From Acidobacteriota bacterium (GTDB lineage Bacteria > Acidobacteriota > Blastocatellia > Pyrinomonadales > Pyrinomonadaceae), in the NCBI GenBank assembly GCA_019247865.1, contig JAFBAJ010000216.1, positions 1 through 5,966 on the forward strand: DNA of 5,966 nt. The letters are read 5' to 3'. The notes under the pieces were generated by a model. That model was not told the DNA's origin, made no database searches, and saw only the letters and a list, made by a program, of their open reading frames with translations. Made by a program: the position numbers and the translations under genes. Below are positions 1 through 5,637 of the stretch, in pieces. The first letter of the stretch is position 1. Each line of letters opens with the position of its first letter.

Positions 1-559
1 CGCCGTTCTGCTCGTTCTCCAGATCCCAGACGAGCGTCGGCGACGCCACCAGATTCTGCGGCACGTCGGGAAAGCGCGTCTCGGCGATGTTGCTCGGGTT
101 GATGACGATCTGGCCGTTGATGCGCCAGACCTGCCCGTTGTTGTTCGACAGCAGCGTGGCCTGCACAGGCGTCAGGATCTCCGTGTTGTTCTCGTAGCGG
201 CGCAGCACCAGCGTCACCTCGCGCCCGACGTACTTGTCCAGCAGCTTCGCCGGATTGAGCAGGTCGTACTGATAATTCTGTTCGAGCACACGCAAGGCAT
301 CCGCCGCCGTCATCGAAGCCAGATGCACAGTCTCCGGGCGAATCTGCGCGGCCACGTCTGCGAAGTTGAGCGCGATGCGCCCGGTCGGCAGAGTCAGGCT
401 CCGCGTCTCGCGCACGAGGCCGATGTTCGAGTTGTAGACGGTGATGTTGACCGAGCGACGATCTCGCGCCGTCGTCGTGATGGATTGCGTCTGCGCAGAG
501 ATGTCAGACACAAACAGGAGAGAGACTAAAATTAATGTCAAAGCGTAGCTGCGTCGCAT
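1..559 (-). CDS. Exported DUF4139-type protein, N-terminal part (3' end outside window)
   Basis: Reading leftward from ATG at 559-557, 186 codons stay open to the window edge, so the C-terminus is missing. Residues 1-22 form a signal peptide: MRRS, a hydrophobic stretch of Leu/Ile/Val, then a DISA|QT cleavage-like site, so the product is predicted to be exported to the periplasm or outer surface. The mature part begins with a beta-rich segment ([15 protein letters not shown], residues 37-51), continues with a segment ending [15 protein letters not shown] (66-80), and then has [20 protein letters not shown] (91-110) and [10 protein letters not shown] (111-120). I recognise this pattern from large uncharacterised proteins annotated with DUF4139; their biochemical role is not known. 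Full-length relatives are, from memory, about 450-550 residues. The start is fixed by a GGAGG seven bases upstream and by the signal peptide beginning exactly there. It lies downstream of the VIT/VWA gene in the same direction, separated by an inverted repeat. Confidence 0.85.
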   Translation of the reverse strand, partial: MRRSYALTLILVSLLFVSDISAQTQSITTTARDRRSVNITVYNSNIGLVRETRSLTLPTGRIALNFADVAAQIRPETVHLASMTAADALRVLEQNYQYDLLNPAKLLDKYVGREVTLVLRRYENNTEILTPVQATLLSNNNGQVWRINGQIVINPSNIAETRFPDVPQNLVASPTLVWDLENEQNG

Positions 560-566
560 AGTTGAA

Positions 567-571
567 CCTCC
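567..571 (-). promoter_or_regulatory. Shine-Dalgarno site of the DUF4139-type gene
   Basis: On the minus strand GGAGG stands seven bases before the ATG at 559. It is a near-consensus ribosome binding site and supports the chosen start. Between this site and the hairpin ending at 624 I see no convincing -35/-10 pair, so whether the gene has its own promoter is open. Confidence 0.8.
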
Positions 572-623
572 GAAACAAGTTGGAAGTAGAACGCTGCACT
601 CGCAACAAGCTTGCGAAAAGAAT

Positions 624-689
624 TCTCACGCAAAGGCGCAAAGAACAACTTAATTGTCTTTCTTTGCGCCTTTGCGCCTTTGCGTGAGA
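624..689. repeat. Inverted repeat 1, CGCAAAGG-type, just downstream of the VIT/VWA stop
   Basis: The left arm 624-642 (TCTCACGCAAAGGCGCAAA) is the exact reverse complement of 671-689. The right arm carries one additional TTTGCGCC unit, so the whole right side runs 661-689. The arms are built from iterated 7-8 base units of the CGCAAAGG kind. In transcription order the repeat begins six bases after the TAA of the VIT/VWA gene. It could fold into a long stem in the mRNA 3' end. After the stem the transcript reads AATTCTTTTCGC, which is only a weak U-tract, so a classical intrinsic terminator is not shown. It belongs to the same family as the repeat at 3300-3361. Confidence 0.9.
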
Positions 690-695
690 CCTGCT

Positions 696-3224
696 TTACA
701 TCTGCGGCGAGATATATCTTACCGCTTTAAGTTCAGCCAGAGCCGCGAGCTTGTCCACGCTGATGCGTCCGATGACCATCTTCGCGGACTGCGGATCGAG
801 CACGATTTCAAAACCGAGCTTCTTCAGCTCCGCGATGATCTGCGGAGTTTTGTCCGTGAGCCAGATTTGAAGCTCTGCCTTGTTGTCACGCACGAACTTC
901 GCTTCCTCGGCCGCCGGCTGGGCTCCTTTATTCCCGAGGCGTTCGATCAGCGCGGCGATGGTCGGATGCAGCTTCGCCAGCAGCTCCTGCTGCTTCTGCT
1001 CTTTCGGCGAGAGGCGGGCCGGGCCGACCGTCGCGTCGTCCACGTCCACGCGTTCGGAAGCAGCCTTCACGTTCTTCGTGACTGGCATCTGAGAAGTTTT
1101 CCCGGTCGTGGGCCTCCGCACGGGCCTGTTCGCCGCTTCGCGTTTCATCTTTCGACCGTCGCCGCGTCCGCCTGCGCCTGTGCCTCCGGCGAGGCCGTTC
1201 GTGATGTAAGGCGACGGAGCAGGGGCGAGCACGCCGGAGGGAGCAATCTCCTCATCCATTTCGCCGAAGACGCCCTGGCGGCTCACGCCGTCCGGCAGCT
1301 CGACCGGCACGTCGATTCTTCTCGGCACGCCGCCGTCCGTGACCGTCATCTCTTCGACGGCGACGAACGAGGTGAACTGCGTCATCAACCTGTATTCGAG
1401 GCCGAGCTGCGTGATGGTCTCCTGGACTTCGGGCTTGGCCGTGCCCTGCTGGATGCCGTTCCAGTCCTGGCTCATCAGGTCGTCTATGCGCGTGCGCGCC
1501 CAGAGGCTCGCCAGCACATCGTGCCGCGTCTCATTGGAGGGAAAGTCGACCGGAATTTCGCGTGTAAATTCCCTGCCGCTCATCATGCCCTTGAGCTTGA
1601 TCGTGCCCTTGCCGCTGCCAGTGTATCTGCCCGTCAGCACGACAGGCTTGGCTCCGAACAGGTCGGGGATGCGTTTCGGATAGACATCCGCGACCGCGAG
1701 GCCGTTCCAGTCCACGCTGATGTCGGTCAGGAGCGGATTGCGCACGCGCTCGTGAAAGCGGCGCGCTGCCGCCGAGCCGTCGTCATTGAGGCCGACGTAC
1801 TCGACTTCGCCGCGCCCCTCTTCCGCCATCTTGTCGAGCAGGAAACGGTTGACCGAGCTGCCGATGCCGAACGAGAAGACGCGCGCGTTCGGATGCTTCT
1901 GCACTTCGCCGATGACTTCCATGTCGTTGCCGATGTAACCGTCTGTCATGAAGCACACGATGCGAACGTGATCCTGCGCGTCCGACGGATCGAGCGCGGC
2001 CTTGATGGCTTTCATCATCTCCGTCCCGCCGCCGCCCTCGCGCGTTTCGAGAAACTTCTGAGCCTTCTGCAGGTTCTCTTTGGTTGCCGGAACGGGCTGC
2101 GGAAAGAGGATTGCTGTGTCGCCTGCGAAGGTGATGAGATTAAAAGTGTCCTGCGGATAAAGGTTGTCGAGCGCGAGCTTCATCGTCTCTTTGGCCTTGT
2201 CCAGCGGGAAGCCTTCCATCGAGCCCGAAGTGTCGAGCACGAAGACCAGCTCTTTCGGCATCACGTCTTCGGCCGTGACGCGATCCGGCGGTTGCAGGAT
2301 AAAGGTGAAGAAGCCGCCGTTGCCCGCGCTGTGCGTCAGCAGCGCGTCCTGCACCTTCTGCCCGGCCACCTGGTACTTGAGAATAAAATCCTTGTTCGGA
2401 ATCGTCTCGCGGTCTTTGAGCGTGATGCGCGCGCGCGAGCCGGTGGGCTTCTCGATCTCTATCTCGTGCGTCGCGGCTTTGATCTGATCGACTGGCACGC
2501 CCGCGTCCAGATTTATTTCCAGAGAGATGTCGTGTCCGGCGCGCGTGCCTTCGGGCGCAGGCGTCGGCGTGATGCGCGAAGCGTCCGGCACACGCGTCGT
2601 GTCGGGCGAAAAGCCGCCGCCCTGCTTGCCGGTCGGAGCGCCCGGGTTGTAGCGCGGGCCGACGACCATCGGAAAGACGAACTCGTACGAGCCGTCCTCA
2701 TACTTCAGCGTCTCGACGTAGCTGATCTCGATGGTCACTTTTTCGCCTGGCATAATGTTGGCGACCGACTGTGTAAAGATGTTCGGGCGTTCCTGATCGA
2801 GGAGGCTGGCGACCTGGCCGTTGTTGCGCGCGGCCTCATAGACGGCCTGCGCCTGTTCGCGCCGGAGGATGCGTCCGCGCACGGTTCGCTCGCCGACGCG
2901 CATCGTCATATCGTCAACGGCTGCGGCCTGCGGCAGCGGGAAGGTGTAGACGGCCTCGATCTTCTCTTTGAAAGGATTCTCGAACTCCTGCTTCACGACG
3001 ACGCGTGAGAGAAAGCCGCTGATCTCGGCTTTGACCTCCGTGTGCTTGAGCGGGCACAGGCCCAGCGACTTCCCGTTCCGGTCGATCACTTCCAGCGCGC
3101 CGGAAGAGGCGGCTTTCGTCTCCTCCTGCGCGGGCCTAGCCACTCTACTGCGTCCGAACGCGAGCAGACCCACCGCGCACATCGCCAGCAGGAGCGCGGT
3201 CAAGAGAAAAATTTTACGGCGCAT
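696..3224 (-). CDS. Exported VIT domain and von Willebrand factor A domain protein
   Basis: The 842-residue product starts with a basic MRRK followed by a hydrophobic helix (residues 5-24), a signal peptide or N-terminal membrane anchor. Residues about 43-190 are a VIT (vault/inter-alpha-trypsin) domain, with LKHTEVKAEISGFLSRVVV, the FENPFKEKIEAVYTFPLP stretch and NIMPGEKVTIEISYVE. Residues about 324-490 are a VWA domain with a complete metal-ion-dependent adhesion site: DTSGS (D331, S333, S335), T401 in GGGGTEM and D428 in MTDG. Such proteins bind ligands through a divalent cation, but the partner here is unknown. Residues 492-640 match the usual beta-rich region after VWA. A low-complexity linker (about 660-735) leads to a compact tail (740-842) ending VIGRISVDKLAALAELKAVRYI. 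No sorting motif or C-terminal membrane helix is seen. The start has a GAGGAG six bases upstream. The 149-base gap upstream contains an inverted repeat and no clear promoter. Confidence 0.93.
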   Translation of the reverse strand: MRRKIFLLTALLLAMCAVGLLAFGRSRVARPAQEETKAASSGALEVIDRNGKSLGLCPLKHTEVKAEISGFLSRVVVKQEFENPFKEKIEAVYTFPLPQAAAVDDMTMRVGERTVRGRILRREQAQAVYEAARNNGQVASLLDQERPNIFTQSVANIMPGEKVTIEISYVETLKYEDGSYEFVFPMVVGPRYNPGAPTGKQGGGFSPDTTRVPDASRITPTPAPEGTRAGHDISLEINLDAGVPVDQIKAATHEIEIEKPTGSRARITLKDRETIPNKDFILKYQVAGQKVQDALLTHSAGNGGFFTFILQPPDRVTAEDVMPKELVFVLDTSGSMEGFPLDKAKETMKLALDNLYPQDTFNLITFAGDTAILFPQPVPATKENLQKAQKFLETREGGGGTEMMKAIKAALDPSDAQDHVRIVCFMTDGYIGNDMEVIGEVQKHPNARVFSFGIGSSVNRFLLDKMAEEGRGEVEYVGLNDDGSAAARRFHERVRNPLLTDISVDWNGLAVADVYPKRIPDLFGAKPVVLTGRYTGSGKGTIKLKGMMSGREFTREIPVDFPSNETRHDVLASLWARTRIDDLMSQDWNGIQQGTAKPEVQETITQLGLEYRLMTQFTSFVAVEEMTVTDGGVPRRIDVPVELPDGVSRQGVFGEMDEEIAPSGVLAPAPSPYITNGLAGGTGAGGRGDGRKMKREAANRPVRRPTTGKTSQMPVTKNVKAASERVDVDDATVGPARLSPKEQKQQELLAKLHPTIAALIERLGNKGAQPAAEEAKFVRDNKAELQIWLTDKTPQIIAELKKLGFEIVLDPQSAKMVIGRISVDKLAALAELKAVRYISPQM

Positions 3225-3230
3225 AACAAT

Positions 3231-3236
3231 CTCCTC
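3231..3236 (-). promoter_or_regulatory. Shine-Dalgarno site of the VIT/VWA gene
   Basis: Minus-strand GAGGAG lies six bases before the ATG at 3224, an optimal spacing. It supports the start that places the hydrophobic export signal at the very N-terminus. Confidence 0.8.
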
Positions 3237-3299
3237 AACAAGGAAATTTCAGGTGTACCACGATGATTGAACGCGCGGGGAGAAAAGGCTTGCGCTCTT

Positions 3300-3361
3300 C
3301 TTTGCGTCTTTGCGCCTTTGCGTGAAAATTTAAGCTCACGCAAAGGCGCAAAGACGCAAAG
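3300..3361. repeat. Inverted repeat 2, perfect 26-bp arms, CGCAAAG-type
   Basis: Positions 3300-3325 and 3336-3361 are exact reverse complements over 26 bases, with a 10-base loop (3326-3335) rich in A and T. Within an arm the 8-base unit is iterated: CGCAAAGG, CGCAAAGA, CGCAAAG. In transcription order the repeat starts 12 bases after the TAA of the TonB-C gene. The bases following the stem in the transcript (GAAGAGCGCAAG) are not a U-tract, so this is not a canonical intrinsic terminator, although so long a stem could stop polymerase or protect a 3' end. The arm 3300-3325 differs from 662-687 of inverted repeat 1 at a single base. Confidence 0.95.
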
Positions 3362-3373
3362 GAAAGACCGCTC

Positions 3374-4798
3374 TTAGTAGATATTGAAGTTGTACTCGAC
3401 GCGTATGTACTGCGAGACGGGTCGCCCGGCTTTCATCGCGGGCGAGAACTGTATGCGCCGCGCCGCCGCAATCGCTTTTTCAGTGAGGCCGAACGGCAGG
3501 CCGCTGACGGTGCGGATGCCGGTCACAGTTCCGTTGGCGGAGAAGACCATCTGGAGCACGACCGTGCCCGTGGTCTGATTCCTGCGCGCTTCCTCAGTGT
3601 ATTCCGGCGAAGGCTTCGAGAGGATACGAGCCTTCTGCTCGACCTCGTTCGGCTTGAAGACCTTATTGAAGTCCGTGCCGCCGTCCGGGCCGCCAGCGCC
3701 GCCGCCGCCCATGTTCCGGTCGCCGCCGCCGGTATTGCCGCCGCGACCTGGGCCATACCCGCCGCCTTCACCTGAACCCGCGCCGAGACCCGTGCCGTTG
3801 CCGAGTCCGCCGCCGCTGCCAGTCCCGTTCGACGGCGTCGTCGAAGTCGAGTTCGGCATCCCGTACGGCAGAGGCCGGTCATCGTTCTTCGCCAGCAGCT
3901 TGTCTAAATCCAGACTCGCGGGAGTCGGCAGAGAAGGATTCGGAACCGGAGGCAGCTTCACATCCGGCCCGCGCACCTGAGGCACGTCCGGGTCTGCGAC
4001 AGGCAGCTTCCCTTTCGAGACAGGGTTTTCATCGTTGCGTCCGCCGCCGCCGCCGCCGCCCGGCCTCTCCTGCCTGGGCTTGGAGCCGCCGCCCGTCCCC
4101 TTGTTCAATCCAGGCGCGCCGGCCTTCGTATTCTGCTCGTCCGGAATATCCACCAGACCCAGATATTCCAAATCCTGATTCTGCTTCTCAGCCGCCGCGC
4201 GCGCCTCCTGCGCTCTGCGATGGTCGAGCCAGACGAGCCCCGCGACCGCAGTCATCATAAAGAGCATCGCGGCGAGGGACGCGATGGCGACGTTGGGGCT
4301 GGAGAAGAAGCGCCAGGCCATCGCGCCGTAGGCCGTCGCCGAGCGGCGCGTGAAGCCGAGCGGGTCGCGCTTGAATTCCGGCCAGGTCAGTTGCGAAGCG
4401 CGCGCGGCCGACGCGAGCTCCGTGTAGAGACGCCGCACGAGCCCCGCGTCCTCGATGATCGTCAGATGATAAGCCGTGCTGGGGAGCGGAGAAGCGGGCT
4501 CGCTCTGTTCCGTAAAAGAGACGAGCGGCTCGTCCGCGCTCCTCTCTTCGCTCAGCGTTGTTCCGTCAAGCGGACAGAAGACAAATTTATCGGCGTACTC
4601 CTCTAAGCAGGTCCGGCATTGTTTCATGGTCTTCACCTCTTGGTTGGCTGACAGTGTTGGCTCAGGGAGACTGTCTCTATTCCCGGCGCGGAAGGAGTCG
4701 ACGAGGCGCGCGTCGAGTGTGGCGGGCGCGTGCGGCGCGACCCAGCGCGCGAGCGCAGCCCTAAGCTCCAGGTCTTCCGACATCTTCTCTTCTCTCAT
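3374..4798 (-). CDS. Single-pass membrane protein: zinc ribbon, Gly-rich linker and TonB C-terminal domain
   Basis: Numbering is from the ATG at 4798 (474 residues). Residues 6-50 (MSEDLEL, LARWVAPHAP, LDARLVDSF) resemble a short N-terminal segment I associate with acidobacterial membrane proteins. Residues 58-82 form a mini zinc ribbon: CRTC (C61, C64), then FCPLDGTTL with C75; a fourth Cys is absent, so D78 or another residue would complete the site. YHLTIIEDAGLV (110-121) and LTWPEFKRDPLGF (137-149) precede a membrane helix at about 167-191. About 180 low-complexity Gly/Pro/Asn residues follow, then a TonB C-terminal domain (about 390-474) with PEYTEEARRN, TGTVVLQMVFSANG, GLPFGLTEKAIAAARRI and FSPAMKAGRPVSQYI. 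The zinc ribbon should be cytoplasmic and the TonB-C domain periplasmic, where it could contact outer-membrane proteins. The start overlaps the sigma stop as ATGA and has GGAAGAGG seven bases upstream. Other in-frame ATGs are at 4804, 4783 and 4627. A role as energy transducer or as sigma-factor partner is possible; ExbB/ExbD are not in the window. Confidence 0.88.
   Translation of the reverse strand: MREEKMSEDLELRAALARWVAPHAPATLDARLVDSFRAGNRDSLPEPTLSANQEVKTMKQCRTCLEEYADKFVFCPLDGTTLSEERSADEPLVSFTEQSEPASPLPSTAYHLTIIEDAGLVRRLYTELASAARASQLTWPEFKRDPLGFTRRSATAYGAMAWRFFSSPNVAIASLAAMLFMMTAVAGLVWLDHRRAQEARAAAEKQNQDLEYLGLVDIPDEQNTKAGAPGLNKGTGGGSKPRQERPGGGGGGGRNDENPVSKGKLPVADPDVPQVRGPDVKLPPVPNPSLPTPASLDLDKLLAKNDDRPLPYGMPNSTSTTPSNGTGSGGGLGNGTGLGAGSGEGGGYGPGRGGNTGGGDRNMGGGGAGGPDGGTDFNKVFKPNEVEQKARILSKPSPEYTEEARRNQTTGTVVLQMVFSANGTVTGIRTVSGLPFGLTEKAIAAARRIQFSPAMKAGRPVSQYIRVEYNFNIY
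4041..4060. repeat. CCG trinucleotide run encoding poly-Gly
   Basis: An uninterrupted run of CCG/GCC triplets codes, on the minus strand, for the seven-Gly stretch in the periplasmic linker of the TonB-C protein (residues 247-253 from the 4798 start). Triplet runs of this sort can change length by slippage without breaking the frame. Shorter runs of the same type occur near 3700-3730 in the same linker. Confidence 0.85.
4625..4640 (-). promoter_or_regulatory. Possible internal translation start inside the TonB-C gene
   Basis: On the minus strand AGAGGTG (4640-4634) stands six bases before an in-frame ATG (4627-4625). Initiation here would give a 417-residue form beginning directly at MKQCRTC, which is how this mini zinc ribbon often starts in proteins I recall. 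The signal is at least as good as that of the ATGA-coupled start. It may be a true second start, the real start, or chance. Confidence 0.45.
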
Positions 4799-4813
4799 CG
4801 GCATGCCTCTTCC
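4795..4813 (-). promoter_or_regulatory. Translational coupling site: ATGA overlap with upstream Shine-Dalgarno
   Basis: The sigma-factor stop TGA (4797-4795) overlaps the ATG (4798-4796) of the TonB-C gene, giving ATGA. GGAAGAGG (4813-4806), inside the last sigma codons, lies seven bases before that ATG. Terminating ribosomes can re-initiate at once, which suggests matched amounts of the two proteins. Confidence 0.7.
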
Positions 4814-5370
4814 AACGCTTCCCGCTCGCGCGCGAAATATCCCGCGAGCGATCTCTTCAAACTCTTTCGAGCGCGATGCAGTCGCGCCTTGACCGTCCCG
4901 ACATCCGCCGACACGACGCGCGCGATCTCGGCCAGCGACAACTCTTCATACTCGAACAGCACGAGAGCCTCGCGTTGCAGCGGCGGCAGGCTTGCGACCG
5001 CACGCTGCACTAATCTTGAGACTTCTTCGTCGAGCAGTTGATCGAGCGGCAAGGACTCGTCCATCGGAAGCTGTGCGTCGAGCGCTTCATCCACCGCCAC
5101 GTCCTGACCCGTCCGGCGAAAATGCTTCATCGCCAGATTGCGCGCCGCGCCGTAGAGATAGGTGCGCAAGCTCGCGCGCGACGGGTCGAACCTTTCGGCA
5201 TGCTGGATCAGGCTGAGGAAGCAGTCGTGCGCGATGTCCTCCGCCGGCTCGATGGAGCCGAGCAGGCGATAGGCAAAGCGAAACACTGCGTCGCGGTGAC
5301 GCTCATACAGTTCGAGGAACGCGGCCTCATCGCCGCGACTCGCTTCCGTCAGCAACTGCTCGTCTGTCAT
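4795..5370 (-). CDS. ECF-family RNA polymerase sigma factor
   Basis: The 191-residue protein has the two-domain layout of an extracytoplasmic-function sigma factor, which directs core RNA polymerase to a small set of promoters. Region 2 spans about residues 18-86: FLELYERHRDAVFRFAYRLL, then AEDIAHDCFLSLIQH and SLRTYLYGAARNLAMKHFRR, the core-binding and -10-recognising helices. Region 4 spans about 121-176: SLPPLQREALVLFEYEELSL, AEIARVVSADVGTVKARLHRARKSL, the helix-turn-helix that reads the -35 element. A poorly conserved acidic linker (88-117) joins them; regions 1.1 and 3 are absent as expected. The start at 5370 is preferred because GGAAAG lies five bases upstream. The more distal in-frame ATG at 5415 would add 15 residues but has a GGAG touching the start codon. 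The gene is coupled to the membrane protein that follows, the usual place for a regulator of the sigma factor. Its target promoter cannot be read from the window. Confidence 0.93.
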   Translation of the reverse strand: MTDEQLLTEASRGDEAAFLELYERHRDAVFRFAYRLLGSIEPAEDIAHDCFLSLIQHAERFDPSRASLRTYLYGAARNLAMKHFRRTGQDVAVDEALDAQLPMDESLPLDQLLDEEVSRLVQRAVASLPPLQREALVLFEYEELSLAEIARVVSADVGTVKARLHRARKSLKRSLAGYFAREREALEEACR

Positions 5371-5375
5371 GAAGT

Positions 5376-5381
5376 CTTTCC
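5376..5381 (-). promoter_or_regulatory. Shine-Dalgarno site of the sigma-factor gene
   Basis: Minus-strand GGAAAG is five bases before the ATG at 5370. It decides between this start and the longer in-frame alternative at 5415, whose GGAG is directly adjacent to its ATG. Confidence 0.6.
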
Positions 5382-5527
5382 GGCCGGTCAATGCGGAGAG
5401 CTGTCCGTCGTGCATCTCCTACATTGTTATTGCGCGCAGTGAGCGAAAAGATATGCCTCGCACAAAAATTTATTCTGGCTGAGCAGTCTGATGCAGGTCT
5501 GCCGGGTCGGGTGGCTTGAGCAAAGAT
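5382..5527 (-). other. Leader region of the sigma/TonB-C operon, no clear promoter found
   Basis: This stretch lies between the sigma start and the third inverted repeat and must hold the operon promoter if the pair is not read through from the TPR gene. It includes an A/T-rich patch (about 5461-5475), a plausible promoter environment, but I could not identify a confident -35/-10 pair or an ECF-type GGAAC...GTC element. A competing short minus-strand reading frame here has no recognisable content. Confidence 0.4.
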
Positions 5528-5631
5528 TAGCCACAGAGGACACAGAGAGGGCACAGAGGAAAACTTTTTATCCTCCTCTGTGCCCTCTGTGTTCTCTGTG
5601 GCTTCTGTGGCTTCTGTGGCTTCTGTGGCTA
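5528..5631. repeat. Inverted repeat 3, CACAGAGGA-type, just downstream of the TPR gene stop
   Basis: The left arm 5528-5560 reads TAGCCACAGAGGACACAGAG and continues to GGGCACAGAGGA. The right arm starts at 5574 with TCCTCTGTGCCCTCTGTG and ends CTGTGGCTA at 5631. The two pair along their length, with a two-base indel and one substitution, apart from an expansion of the right arm. The loop is A/T-rich (5561-5573). In transcription order the repeat begins six bases after the TAA of the TPR gene. It has the same design as the other two intergenic repeats (short 8-9 base units folded into a hairpin) but a different sequence. No U-tract follows it in the transcript direction. Confidence 0.92.
5602..5628. 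repeat. Three perfect tandem copies of a 9-base unit
   Basis: CTTCTGTGG occurs three times in a row without a mismatch (5602-5610, 5611-5619, 5620-5628), inside the right arm of inverted repeat 3. The opposite arm has no counterpart for these copies, which points to a recent expansion in one arm. The last three bases of the arm (CTA) still match the outer end of the left arm. Confidence 0.95.
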
Positions 5632-5637
5632 GCGGCT

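Noticed and set aside
601..615. Small palindrome-like CGCAA...TTGCG before the DUF4139-type gene
   Set aside because: A five-base stem with a five-base loop is within chance expectation and has no recognisable operator match.
654..3008. 784-codon open reading frame on the plus strand opposite the VIT/VWA gene
   Set aside because: It is exactly in codon register with the true gene, so its stops would correspond to TTA, CTA or TCA codons there, which a G+C-rich gene rarely uses. Its translation is a low-information Arg/His/Asp/Leu mixture with no domain, while the minus strand shows VIT and VWA motifs.
3150..3224. Lipoprotein signal in the VIT/VWA protein (Cys16 in the hydrophobic helix)
   Set aside because: The residues before Cys16 are Leu-Ala-Met; Met at -1 does not fit the lipobox, which needs Gly, Ala or Ser.
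3523..3980. Open frames on both strands across the Gly-rich linker (Arg/Ala-rich and Pro-rich products)
   Set aside because: They are shadows of CCG/GGC triplet runs; the frame ending in the TonB-C domain is the real one.
5371..5415. Longer sigma factor starting at the ATG at 5415
   Set aside because: GGAG directly abuts that ATG, too close for efficient initiation, and the extra 15 residues lack family resemblance; the ATG at 5370 has a better-spaced site and begins with a typical MTDEQLL.
5327..5554. Small minus-strand open frame spanning the sigma leader
   Set aside because: It overlaps the sigma gene in another frame, begins inside inverted repeat 3 and shows no recognisable motif.
5528..5631. 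Tandem repeats considered as a CRISPR array
   Set aside because: The 8-9 base units are contiguous, without spacers of uniform length, and are arranged as a hairpin.
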